Shown: positions 1 through 6,091 of the stretch, one piece after another
How positions within the stretch are numbered: position 1 is the stretch's first letter
Layout of the letters: each line of letters begins with the position of its first letter
Assembly (NCBI GenBank): GCA_947177115.1
Contig: CAMWTG010000101.1
Location: forward strand, 1-8,672
Length of the DNA: 8,672 nt
Source: an uncultured Clostridia bacterium
GTDB taxonomy: Bacteria > Bacillota > Clostridia > Oscillospirales > Oscillospiraceae
Reading direction: 5' to 3'
The notes under the pieces: generated by a model
Seen by the model: only the letters and a program-made list of their open reading frames with translations
What the model was told of the DNA's origin: nothing
Database searches by the model: none
Program-made: the position numbers and the translations under genes

Positions 1-548
1 GGCTTTTTCAGCAGGGCCTCCAGCTCCTCCCGGCTGACTTGGGCGAAGTCCGGCGGCGCATCGGATACCCCGGCGATCCGGTCGATATGGGCGGCAATGA
101 CGATCCCCTTCTGCTCCAGCAGCTGGAGGGCAAACGCCCCGGCAAAGCAAAGAGGGGCCGTCAGCCGTCCGGAAAACTGCCCGCCGCCGCGGATATCGTA
201 ATCATCACCGTATTTTATAATAGCGGTATAATCAGCGTGGGAAGGGCGGGGGGTGCGCTTGAGGCCGGAGTAGTCCCTGCTGTGCTGGTTGCCGTTGTGA
301 ATGACCATGGACACCGGCGCGCCGCAGGTCCTGCCGTTTACCAGGCCGGAGAGGATCTCCGGCGTATCACTTTCCTTCCGGGGGGTGGACCAGGCGTTCT
401 GGCCGGGGGCGCGGCGGGCCATAAAGGCCAATACCCGGTCCATATCCGGCGCGAAGCCGGCGGGCAGGCCGTCGATCACGCAGCCGATAGCGGGGGCGTG
501 GGACTGGCCGAAGACAGTGACCCGCAGCTTATTCCCCAGAGTATTCAT
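1..548 (-). CDS. aroC: Chorismate synthase, N-terminal part (3' end outside window)
   Basis: Chorismate synthase (EC 4.2.3.5) removes phosphate from EPSP to give chorismate, using reduced FMN; it acts in the cytoplasm as the last shikimate step. 182 codons are visible with no stop before the window edge, about half of the usual 350-390 residues. Seen: FGQSHAPAIG at 13-22 (family pattern FGxSHG, with Ala for the last Gly), RRAPG at 45-49, SRDY at 90-93, RPSHADYT at 101-108 (usually RPGHADYT; His104 matches a catalytic His) and RGGGQFSGRLTAP at 120-132. The ATG at 548 follows GGGAGGG with 7 bases between, and lies inside the aroA 3' end (20-base overlap, different frame), which suggests translational coupling. 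The SHA, RPSHAD and QFSGRLTAP variants look like a clostridial subgroup, from memory rather than a search. Family assignment is secure; the C-terminal half cannot be judged. Confidence 0.95.
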   Translation of the reverse strand, partial: MNTLGNKLRVTVFGQSHAPAIGCVIDGLPAGFAPDMDRVLAFMARRAPGQNAWSTPRKESDTPEILSGLVNGRTCGAPVSMVIHNGNQHSRDYSGLKRTPRPSHADYTAIIKYGDDYDIRGGGQFSGRLTAPLCFAGAFALQLLEQKGIVIAAHIDRIAGVSDAPPDFAQVSREELEALLKK

Positions 549-1704
549 TTGCTGTCCCTCCCAGCATTCTGTAATCATCCCAAAAGTTGGGATAGGATTT
601 TGCCACGCATTCCGCCCCGGTAAGCGTCACCGGTTCCCGGCAGCAAGTGGCGGCGATGGCCGCCATCATGGCGATCCGGTGGTCATTGCAGCAATCGACT
701 GTGCAGCCACCGGACAATTGGGCCCTTCCGCGAATGGCCAGGCGGTCGGGGAATTCTTCCACATCTGCGCCCAGCGCGGTGAGAACGGCGGTGATGGAGG
801 CCAGGCGGTCGCTCTCCTTGATCCGCAGGCGGGCGGCGTTGACGAGCCGGGCTGTCCCGCGCCGTACTGCCGCCATGGCGGCCAGGGGCGGGGCCAGGTC
901 GGGACAGCCGGAGACATCGATCTCCACATCTCCGTCCCGGGAGAGCGCCTGCGCCCAACGGCTGACAACCATATCCCCTTGCGTTGATTCCGGATTCAGT
1001 CCCAGGATCTCCACCTTGCTGCCCAGGCAGTTGGCGGCATACCAGAAAGCCCCTTGGGACCAGTCGGCCTCCACACTGGCTTCCCGGGACCGGTAGATCT
1101 GCCTCCCGGGGACCAGAAAGCGGTCCGGCTTCTCCTCAATGCGGACGCCGAAGCGCTCCAGGACCTCCAGGGTCATGTCCACATACCCTCTGCTCTCCAG
1201 CGGGGAAGTCAGGACGATCTCCGAATCTCCCTCCAGCAGGGGCAGGGCATACAGCAATCCGGTGACGAACTGGCTGGACACGTTTCCCGGCAGACAGTAC
1301 ACGCCGGGGAGCAGAGCGCCCTCCACGGTGAGAGTTTCGCCTTTCTGTCCGTACCGGATGCCTTTCTTGTTGAAAAGATCAAAATAGGGCTTCTGGGGCC
1401 GCTCCATCAGCCGCCCATGGCCGGTGAACACACCGCCGCCCCGCAGGGCCAGGGCCATCGGGATCAGGAAGCGCAGAGTGGAGCCTGATTCCCCACAGTC
1501 TAAATCCGGCAGGGAATGACAGTTTGTTTTCAATTCCGCCATACACCGCCGGGTAGCCTGGATATCCTGGGAGTCCGCCAGATTGCGGATGACGCAGCCC
1601 TCCCCCGCCAGGGCGGCGGCGATAAGCAAGCGGTGGGCCTGGGACTTGCTGGGCGGCGGGGTGACGGTCCCGGAGAGCTTGCCCGGTGTGATGGTCAGGT
1701 TCAC
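529..1704 (-). CDS. aroA: 3-phosphoshikimate 1-carboxyvinyltransferase (EPSP synthase)
   Basis: EPSP synthase (EC 2.5.1.19) transfers the enolpyruvyl group of PEP to shikimate 3-phosphate, the sixth shikimate step and the glyphosate target. 391 residues, somewhat shorter than E. coli AroA (427). Active-site residues seen, by alignment to E. coli from memory: Lys20, Ser21 and Arg25 (PPSKSQAHR), GESGSTLR at 71-78 (E. coli GNAGTAMR), Arg102, SSQ at 143-145, Asp269, RIKESDR at 294-300, DHR at 341-343, and Lys369 in AKSYP. Gly74, equivalent to the glyphosate-sensitive Gly96 of E. coli, is retained. The start is GTG, not ATG: GTGA at 1704-1701 overlaps the aroB stop, with GGAGG 7 bases upstream (1712-1716 on the complement). 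No frameshift or missing catalytic residue. Its 3' end overlaps aroC by 20 bases. Confidence 0.97.
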   Translation of the reverse strand: MNLTITPGKLSGTVTPPPSKSQAHRLLIAAALAGEGCVIRNLADSQDIQATRRCMAELKTNCHSLPDLDCGESGSTLRFLIPMALALRGGGVFTGHGRLMERPQKPYFDLFNKKGIRYGQKGETLTVEGALLPGVYCLPGNVSSQFVTGLLYALPLLEGDSEIVLTSPLESRGYVDMTLEVLERFGVRIEEKPDRFLVPGRQIYRSREASVEADWSQGAFWYAANCLGSKVEILGLNPESTQGDMVVSRWAQALSRDGDVEIDVSGCPDLAPPLAAMAAVRRGTARLVNAARLRIKESDRLASITAVLTALGADVEEFPDRLAIRGRAQLSGGCTVDCCNDHRIAMMAAIAATCCREPVTLTGAECVAKSYPNFWDDYRMLGGTANEYSGE

Positions 1705-2753
1705 AGCGCCGCCTCCGTGAATTCCCGCAGGCCGTCCAGATCCAGCCGGACGGTTTTTGCTTTGCCGGTCTCCTCCAGTACGACCACATCAATGCTGCCG
1801 CCGTCCCGCTTCTTGTCTCCGGTGGCGGCTGCGTAAAGTTCAGAGGCGGTATAAGGACATGTCTCGGGCAGGCCGAACCGGCGGCAGGCCGCCAGGACCG
1901 CGTCCAGGGTCCCGGCGGGGCTGAAGCCCAGCTTCTCCGCCGCCCGGGATGCCAGGACCATGCCGGAGGACACCGCGCGGCCGTGGGATATGGTGTAGCC
2001 GCTGCATTTCTCAATGGCGTGGCCCAGGGTGTGGCCGAAGTTGAGGAGTTTCCGTCTGCCGTGCTCCTTCTCGTCCTCGCCCACTACGGTGGCCTTGATC
2101 TCCACGTTCCGGCGGACCACCTCATCAATCCCGGCGCGGATGTCCCCGGTCATGAGGAACTGATAGAAATCCTTGTCCGCGATCAGGCCGTGCTTCACCG
2201 TCTCCGCCACGCCATCGGCGAAGATGTCCTCCGGCAGGGTGCGGAAGGCATCCGTATCGCAGATCACCATTTTCGGCTGGTGGAAGGCGCCCGCCAGATT
2301 TTTTCCTGCCGCCAGATCAATGGCGGTCTTGCCGCCCACAGAGGAATCCGATGCGGCCAGGAAGGTGGTGGGGATCTGGATAAAATCGATCCCCCGCTGG
2401 TAGGTGGCGGCGGCAAAGCCGCCCATGTCGCCCACCACGCCGCCGCCCAGGGTGACGGCAAAGTCGGAGCGGGTGAGCTTGTTCTCTGCTAAAAATTCCA
2501 GCATCCCGCCGTAGGTTTGCAGGTTTTTGCTCTGCTCCCCGGCGGGGAAGGCGTGGAGGCATACCCGGAAGCCCGCGTCCTGGAGGGAGCGGCACACGGG
2601 GGCGGCATAGAGCTTTTCCACCGTGGTGTCGGTGATGACGGCGCAGGTCCGGGAGTGTGTAACGCCCGCGATCAGCTCTCCGGCCCTTTCCAGCAGGCCG
2701 GAGCTGATGTGGACGGGGTAGGGGACGGAGGCGTTGACGGTTACGGTTTCCAT
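1701..2753 (-). CDS. aroB: 3-dehydroquinate synthase
   Basis: 3-dehydroquinate synthase (EC 4.2.3.4) cyclises DAHP to 3-dehydroquinate with NAD+ and a divalent metal, the second shikimate step. 350 residues, normal for the family. Seen: NAD-binding GGGVVGDMGGFAAATYQRG at 103-121, PTTFLAASDSSVGGK at 128-142, KNLAGAFHQPK at 151-161, ADGVAETVKHG at 179-189, LLNFGHTLGHAIE at 236-248 and SHGRAVSSGM at 256-265. Metal ligands by family analogy are Glu184, His241 and His257; His245 fits the catalytic His. The ATG at 2753 has AAGGAG 7 bases upstream, and that site lies in the last codons of the upstream methyltransferase gene. The TGA stop shares bases with the aroA GTG start. Enzyme identity is secure. 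Confidence 0.97.
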   Translation of the reverse strand: METVTVNASVPYPVHISSGLLERAGELIAGVTHSRTCAVITDTTVEKLYAAPVCRSLQDAGFRVCLHAFPAGEQSKNLQTYGGMLEFLAENKLTRSDFAVTLGGGVVGDMGGFAAATYQRGIDFIQIPTTFLAASDSSVGGKTAIDLAAGKNLAGAFHQPKMVICDTDAFRTLPEDIFADGVAETVKHGLIADKDFYQFLMTGDIRAGIDEVVRRNVEIKATVVGEDEKEHGRRKLLNFGHTLGHAIEKCSGYTISHGRAVSSGMVLASRAAEKLGFSPAGTLDAVLAACRRFGLPETCPYTASELYAAATGDKKRDGGSIDVVVLEETGKAKTVRLDLDGLREFTEAAL

Positions 2754-2757
2754 GAGA

Positions 2758-3549
2758 TCACTCCTTGGTCAGAATATCCAAACTGTGGTTGGTTGCGCCA
2801 ATGAGGTCGGGGCGCTCGCAGATGGAGAGGTGGTATTTGACGTAGGCCTGATACACTGCTTCGGAGAAATTGGAGAGCCGGTCCTTGATATAACGGGAAA
2901 ACAGGTCGGAGGCGATGATCTTTTCCCGATGCAGTCCCGACTCCCGGTTCAGTTCGTCAATGTCCTCCAGCCGTACCAGCTCAAAGAGGTCCGCCGGTTT
3001 AGAGATGCAGTGGTAATCTGCTGTCAGCAGTCCCTTGGTAAGGCAGTCCATCATGTTGCTGCCATCGCCGGCAAAGGCGTACTGGATGATAGTGGCCTCA
3101 TTCATGCAGTAGGCCACGAAGATGTGGCCGTCCGGCTTCAATACCCGCTTGGCCTCCCGGAGGACGGTGAGCTTGTCCTCTTTCTCGTAGAGGTGGTACA
3201 GCGGTCCGAACAGCAGCACCGCGTCAAAACTTTCGTCCGCGAACCGGCTCAGGTCCATGGCGTTGCCCTGCTCCACTGGGATCTCCGCCCCGCACGCCTT
3301 CAGATTCTCCCGGAACACCTCGATGTTGTGCTCCACCAGCTCGATGGCGTGGACATCGTAGCCGTCCATAGCCAGGGCCATAGAGTAGACCCCCGTGCCC
3401 GCGCCCACGTCCAGGATCTTCGCTCCCTGGGGGACATAGGCGCGGATATATTTCATGTTGGTGGTGAACTCCACGCTGCCGTGGCGGGATTTGGTCCGGG
3501 CGTCCTCGTTATAACTGTTGTAGTAGTCGGTGATATAGCTGGTATTCAT
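2758..3549 (-). CDS. Class I SAM-dependent methyltransferase of unknown substrate, inside the aro operon
   Basis: A 263-residue Rossmann-fold methyltransferase, probably cytoplasmic (no signal or membrane segment). Motif I is ILDVGAGTG at 45-53; an acidic Glu70 (HAIELVEHN) fits the ribose-binding position; EQGNAMDL at 93-100 and FDAVLLFGPLYHL at 108-120 fit the adenine and motif IV region; LKPDGHIFVAY at 137-147 is the usual post-motif strand. The C-terminal part (about 155-263) looks like a substrate-binding cap and ends GATNHSLDILTK, an ending I recall from uncharacterised Firmicute methyltransferases. The ATG at 3549 has AAAGGAG 7 bases upstream. It lies 14 bases after tyrA and 4 bases before aroB, and its last codons supply the aroB ribosome binding site, so it is co-transcribed with chorismate genes. 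No step of the canonical pathway needs methylation, so the substrate is unknown: a small aromatic or isoprenoid acceptor, or no pathway link at all, are all possible. Confidence 0.9.
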   Translation of the reverse strand: MNTSYITDYYNSYNEDARTKSRHGSVEFTTNMKYIRAYVPQGAKILDVGAGTGVYSMALAMDGYDVHAIELVEHNIEVFRENLKACGAEIPVEQGNAMDLSRFADESFDAVLLFGPLYHLYEKEDKLTVLREAKRVLKPDGHIFVAYCMNEATIIQYAFAGDGSNMMDCLTKGLLTADYHCISKPADLFELVRLEDIDELNRESGLHREKIIASDLFSRYIKDRLSNFSEAVYQAYVKYHLSICERPDLIGATNHSLDILTKE

Positions 3550-3564
3550 GGCGGTTCTCCTTTC

Positions 3565-4410
3565 TCAGCAGTCTTTATCAATAGCTTCCTTGATCTCTCT
3601 TGCGTGCCTGAGCATATCCCGCAGGCGTTCCCGGTCCCCCCGGCGGATGGTGTAGGCGAACGCCGCCAGCTCTTCCACCAGGGTATCGATCTCCCGGACA
3701 AGCGCGTCCTTGTTCTCCAGGAACAGCTCCGTCCACATCTCCTCGTTGAGCTTGGCTACCCTCGTCATATCCTTGAAGCTCCCGGCGGAGAAGCCCTGGA
3801 AGTTGGGGGCCGAGGGACTGCCCACATAGGCGCAGCTCACCACGTGGGCCAGCTGGGAGGTGTAGGCGATGATATGGTCGTGCTCCTGGGGCGTGGAGGG
3901 CTGGAGATGCCCGAACCCCAGCTTCCGGGCAAACTCCCAGATATCGTCCAGGCACGCCTGGGGCGTACCGGGGTAGGGCGTCAGGATCAGCGACGCCCTC
4001 TGGAACAGCTCCGGAAAGGCGTTGGCATAGCCGCTCCGCTCGATGCCCGCCATAGGGTGCCCGCCCACAAAGTAAAACCCCGCATCCTTCACCACGTCCT
4101 CCAGAGGGCCGCAGACCACGCCCTTCACGCCGCCGCAGTCCATGACGATGCCGCCTTTGCGGAACTGATCCCGGTGGCGGATCACGTATTCTACCGCCGC
4201 CTGGGGGTACAGAGCCACGATCACCAGCTCGCAGTCCGCCAGGCGGTCCGCCGTCAGAGCGGCGGAGACAATGCCCTCGTCCAGAGCCCGGCTGAGGACC
4301 GCGCCATCGGTGTCATAGCCCAGGAGAGTGCAGTCCGTATATTTGTGAATGGCCTTTGCCATGCTTCCGCCGATCAGGCCCAGACCGGCGATGCCTACTG
4401 TCGTTACCAT
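3565..4410 (-). CDS. tyrA: Prephenate dehydrogenase, without ACT domain
   Basis: Prephenate dehydrogenase (EC 1.3.1.12) oxidatively decarboxylates prephenate to 4-hydroxyphenylpyruvate with NAD+, the branch step to tyrosine. With the chosen start it has 281 residues: Rossmann GLGLIGGS at 9-16, Asp33 after the second strand (favours NAD over NADP), GGHPMAGIERSGY at 116-128 with catalytic-type His118, HDHIIAYTSQLAH at 177-189 with His189, and a helical C-terminal domain containing GSFKDMTRVA. It ends soon after this domain, so the ACT domain of B. subtilis-type TyrA is absent. Start choice: the ATG at 4410 has AGGAAG 8 bases upstream and directly precedes the Rossmann strand. An ATG at 4437 has a poor ribosome binding site and its first bases lie in a palindrome. 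A TTG at 4464 would require translating that palindrome. It is the first visible gene of the operon. Arogenate specificity cannot be excluded from sequence. Confidence 0.93.
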   Translation of the reverse strand: MVTTVGIAGLGLIGGSMAKAIHKYTDCTLLGYDTDGAVLSRALDEGIVSAALTADRLADCELVIVALYPQAAVEYVIRHRDQFRKGGIVMDCGGVKGVVCGPLEDVVKDAGFYFVGGHPMAGIERSGYANAFPELFQRASLILTPYPGTPQACLDDIWEFARKLGFGHLQPSTPQEHDHIIAYTSQLAHVVSCAYVGSPSAPNFQGFSAGSFKDMTRVAKLNEEMWTELFLENKDALVREIDTLVEELAAFAYTIRRGDRERLRDMLRHAREIKEAIDKDC

Positions 4411-4435
4411 GTGCGTATCTTCCTGTTTTGTATTC

Positions 4436-4461
4436 ATACTTTTTCTTGAAAGAAAAAGTAT
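4436..4461. repeat. Perfect 12-base-arm palindrome in the tyrA leader
   Basis: ATACTTTTTCTT at 4436-4447 and its exact reverse complement AAGAAAAAGTAT at 4450-4461 are separated by GA. In the tyrA mRNA this gives an AU-rich hairpin ending within the ATG at 4437. No T-run follows on either strand, so a simple intrinsic terminator is unlikely. It may be a leader hairpin, a protein-binding site or a copy of a dispersed intergenic repeat; the sequence alone does not decide. Confidence 0.85.
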
Positions 4462-4601
4462 CAAAAAGAACTTTAAATTCGAGCCTCAAGTCACTGCTAT
4501 TCCTAAATTTCTGCCCGATAACGGCATTGTATTTCTAATCGAGGGATAGTATCAGAGCCAATTCCGCGCGAAAAACCACCGCGCTGACCGCATTGTGCTT
4601 T

Positions 4602-4630
4602 AGTATACCACACTTTCGCATGCTTGTGGA
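4602..4630 (-). promoter_or_regulatory. Candidate sigma-A promoter for the aro operon
   Basis: On the minus strand TCCACA (4630-4625; 4 of 6 to TTGACA) is followed after 17 bases by TATACT (4607-4602; 5 of 6 to TATAAT), with TGG directly before the -10, giving an extended -10 form. Transcription would start near 4595 and read through tyrA, the methyltransferase, aroB, aroA and aroC. Inferred by motif only. Confidence 0.5.
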
Positions 4631-4640
4631 GACGAAAGTG
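4611..4640. promoter_or_regulatory. Inverted repeat overlapping the aro promoter, possible operator
   Basis: CACTTTCG at 4611-4618 and its exact reverse complement CGAAAGTG at 4633-4640 flank a 14-base spacer that contains GCATGC and the candidate -35 element. A second overlapping pair, CCACA at 4608-4612 and TGTGG at 4625-4629, adds further symmetry. The half-sites are about two helical turns apart (22 bases between matching positions), which suits a dimeric repressor. No regulator gene lies in the window to name the factor. Confidence 0.45.
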
Positions 4641-4679
4641 CTCCAATTTATAAATTTTATCATTTTTCCCAAAATCTGG

Positions 4680-4709
4680 TTGCATGTTCCCCGCAGGATG
4701 TGGTATGGT
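4680..4709 (+). promoter_or_regulatory. Weak candidate promoter for the DUF4015-like gene
   Basis: TTGCAT (4680-4685) and TATGGT (4704-4709) are separated by 18 bases, and TGG precedes the -10 as an extended element. AT-rich DNA upstream (4645-4672) could serve as an UP-type element. Transcription would begin near 4716, about 50 bases before the GTG start. The match to consensus is modest. Confidence 0.35.
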
Positions 4710-4717
4710 AAAGAGTA

Positions 4718-4734
4718 GGAAAGGAGCCCTTTCC
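4718..4734 (+). other. 5' leader hairpin before the DUF4015-like gene
   Basis: GGAAAGG (4718-4724) and CCTTTCC (4728-4734) form a perfect 7-base stem with a 3-base loop. If the promoter call is right, this lies at the very 5' end of the mRNA and could protect it. The stem also buries an AAGGAG sequence that resembles a ribosome binding site but sits too far from the start to be used. Confidence 0.45.
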
Positions 4735-4765
4735 CCGATCTGTACAAAAGAAAAGAGGAACTGCC

Positions 4766-5866
4766 GTGGCAAAGGGATACCAGAGTTACCGGGGCCGGCA
4801 TTCGGCGGGCGCGCGGGCGGCCATTGTTCTGCTGGTCATTATTTTAATCATAGCCTGCGCCTCTATTTTGGCGCAGCAATATATCGTATATGGAGATGAC
4901 GGCGGAATGTATCTGGACCTGCCCTATCTGGGACGTCTGGATCTGCCTGTGCCGCCCAGAATCGATGCGCCGGACGAGGAGGACCCCGAACCGGCGTCCC
5001 CGCCGGTCCAGCTGGTCATTGACCAGCCTGAGCCGGAACCCGAGCCTGAGCCGGAACCCGAGCCTGAGGACCTTTTCGGTGAGCACCGGGTAGTGGAGCT
5101 GACTGCCCTGCCAACGGATGGCGCAGCCCTGCAGGAGGCGCTGGCGGCCCATGGGGCCAGTGGGTTCCTCTATCCTGTCCGGGACAACACGGGGCGGATC
5201 TTCTGGGCTTCTGAAAGCGGCCAGTCCAAAGCCATTTCGGCAGATGAGGCGGCAACCGAGACCCTCCGCGCCCTCTGCGGAACCGAGGATGTGCTGTCCG
5301 TAGCCCGGTTTAACGTCCTCCACGACAGCTACTACGCCTTCGCCAACATGAAAGATGCCGCCATTTGTCAGAAAAACGGCTACGTCTGGTACGACAACCA
5401 CTCCTACCACTGGCTGGAGCCGGATAAGGAGCTGGCCCGGCAGTACGTGGTGGGTCTGGCGGTGGAGTGCGCCCAGCTGGGGTTTGACGAGCTGCTGCTG
5501 GAGGAGCTGTGCTACCCCACCCGGGGCAACCTCTACAAGGCCGTCTATGACAACAACACCATGGGCAAGACCGAGGCCCTGGTGCAGCTGCTCACCGAGC
5601 TGCGCACAGCTTTGGAGCCCTACGGCACCAAGCTGTCCCTCCTGCTGACGGAGGAGGAACTGCTGGAGGGGAGCAATGAAACCTCCGGCGTTGATTTAGC
5701 GGCTATGCTGCCCCTGGTGGACGGAGTATACGCCGATGTGTCCAGCGCCGCATCCGCCCAGGCGCTGCTTCAGGCCGCAGTGGGAGAGGGGAACGAGGCC
5801 CCCGCGCTGGTCTGCCTGCTGGCAGAGCCGGGGGAGCGGGAAAGCTGGTGCATCCCAGCCTCATGA
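4766..5866 (+). CDS. Membrane-anchored DUF4015-like putative glycosidase-family protein, divergent
   Basis: A 366-residue protein: basic N-terminus (1-18), one hydrophobic segment at about 19-38 (AIVLLVIILIIACASIL), an acidic Pro-rich spacer with seven PE pairs at 88-101, then an extracellular domain from about 107 to the end. The anchor may be a transmembrane helix; IIAC at 28-31 is a loose lipobox, but hydrophobic residues continue after the Cys. Part of the domain resembles my memory of DUF4015 (putative glycosyl hydrolase, TIM barrel): ARFNVLHDSYYAF at 180-192, W216 and P219 (HWLEPDKELARQYV), and AVECAQLGFDELLLEELCYP at 232-251, compared with the family's GFDEIQFDYIRFP. The acidic and aromatic residues there differ, so catalysis is uncertain. 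The domain is also shorter than usual (about 255 residues). The GTG start follows AAGAGGAA. A substrate in the cell wall is a guess. The gene is monocistronic: divergent from tyrA and ended by a terminator. Confidence 0.75.
   Translation: MAKGYQSYRGRHSAGARAAIVLLVIILIIACASILAQQYIVYGDDGGMYLDLPYLGRLDLPVPPRIDAPDEEDPEPASPPVQLVIDQPEPEPEPEPEPEPEDLFGEHRVVELTALPTDGAALQEALAAHGASGFLYPVRDNTGRIFWASESGQSKAISADEAATETLRALCGTEDVLSVARFNVLHDSYYAFANMKDAAICQKNGYVWYDNHSYHWLEPDKELARQYVVGLAVECAQLGFDELLLEELCYPTRGNLYKAVYDNNTMGKTEALVQLLTELRTALEPYGTKLSLLLTEEELLEGSNETSGVDLAAMLPLVDGVYADVSSAASAQALLQAAVGEGNEAPALVCLLAEPGERESWCIPAS
5027..5068 (+). repeat. 18-base tandem repeat encoding the PE spacer
   Basis: CCTGAGCCGGAACCCGAG is present twice without a mismatch (5027-5044, 5045-5062), followed by a six-base partial copy (5063-5068). 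It encodes (PE)7, an extended spacer typical of surface proteins that hold a domain away from the membrane. Length variation between strains is likely. Confidence 0.85.
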
Positions 5867-5903
5867 TGATACGAAAATTTTCGCTCTTTTTTGAAATTTT
5901 TTT

Positions 5904-5939
5904 CGGGCTGCGGACAGGACTGTCCGTAGCCCGCTTTTT
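5904..5939 (+). terminator. Rho-independent terminator after the DUF4015-like gene
   Basis: CGGGCTGCGGACAG (5904-5917) pairs with CTGTCCGTAGCCCG (5920-5933) across a 2-base loop; the only irregularity is one G-U pair. CTTTTT follows at 5934-5939. It begins 38 bases after the stop codon. A smaller palindrome, CGAAAATTTTCG at 5872-5883 followed by a T-rich stretch, may assist termination. Confidence 0.85.
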
Positions 5940-6037
5940 GTGCCGTAAACCGATGGGAAGGTCGCGGTAGACACATCTGACAAAACAAAGCGCGTTCCTG
6001 AATTGATTCTGCATAATTTTGCCGAAATGAGGAAATC

Positions 6038-6079
6038 TTGACAAAATTGCTGGTATTGCAAAAGGGATTGTGCTATACT
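6038..6079 (+). promoter_or_regulatory. Extended -10 promoter for the ntp (V-ATPase) operon
   Basis: TGCTATACT at 6071-6079 is a strong extended -10 element. No good -35 lies 16-18 bases upstream of it (TGGTAT at 17). A perfect TTGACA is present at 6038-6043, but 30 bases away, too far to pair with this -10. Initiation near 6086 would give a 5' leader of about 110 bases that begins just before the strong stem at 6092. The 5940-6037 stretch upstream shows nothing I can assign. Confidence 0.5.
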
Positions 6080-6091
6080 ATTCAATACCTG

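Larger units (their letters stand above)
4465..4765. other. Divergent intergenic region between tyrA and the DUF4015-like gene
   Basis: About 300 bases, visibly more AT-rich than the flanking genes (for example 4641-4680). I see no credible gene in it. It contains the leftward promoter and inverted repeat at 4602-4640, the rightward promoter at 4680-4709 and a hairpin at 4718-4734, each listed separately. A weak 5-base GC stem (4566-4570 with 4580-4584) lies in the leftward leader. The leftward leader from about 4595 to 4411 would be roughly 185 bases. It has no recognisable T-box core and no leader peptide rich in Tyr, Phe or Trp. Confidence 0.6.

Noticed and set aside
2734..4449. A 571-codon open frame on the plus strand, opposite tyrA and the methyltransferase
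   Set aside because: It is antisense to two genes with clear catalytic motifs, has no plausible domain, and long antisense frames are expected opposite GC-rich third-position genes.
4411..4464. N-terminal extension of TyrA to a TTG at 4464 or ATG at 4437
   Set aside because: The extension translates the palindrome or starts within it, lacks a good ribosome binding site, and adds residues before the usual Rossmann start; the ATG at 4410 is better supported.
4486..4527. A 13-codon leader ORF (ATG at 4527 to TGA at 4486, minus strand) as an attenuator peptide
   Set aside because: It contains no Tyr, Phe or Trp codon and lacks a ribosome binding site; no alternative terminator is visible downstream.
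4566..4584. Possible T-box-like core (GGTGG followed by CGCG) in the tyrA leader
   Set aside because: The spacing and bases do not match the AGGGTGGNACCGCG core, and only a few bases separate it from the predicted transcription start, leaving no room for a specifier stem.
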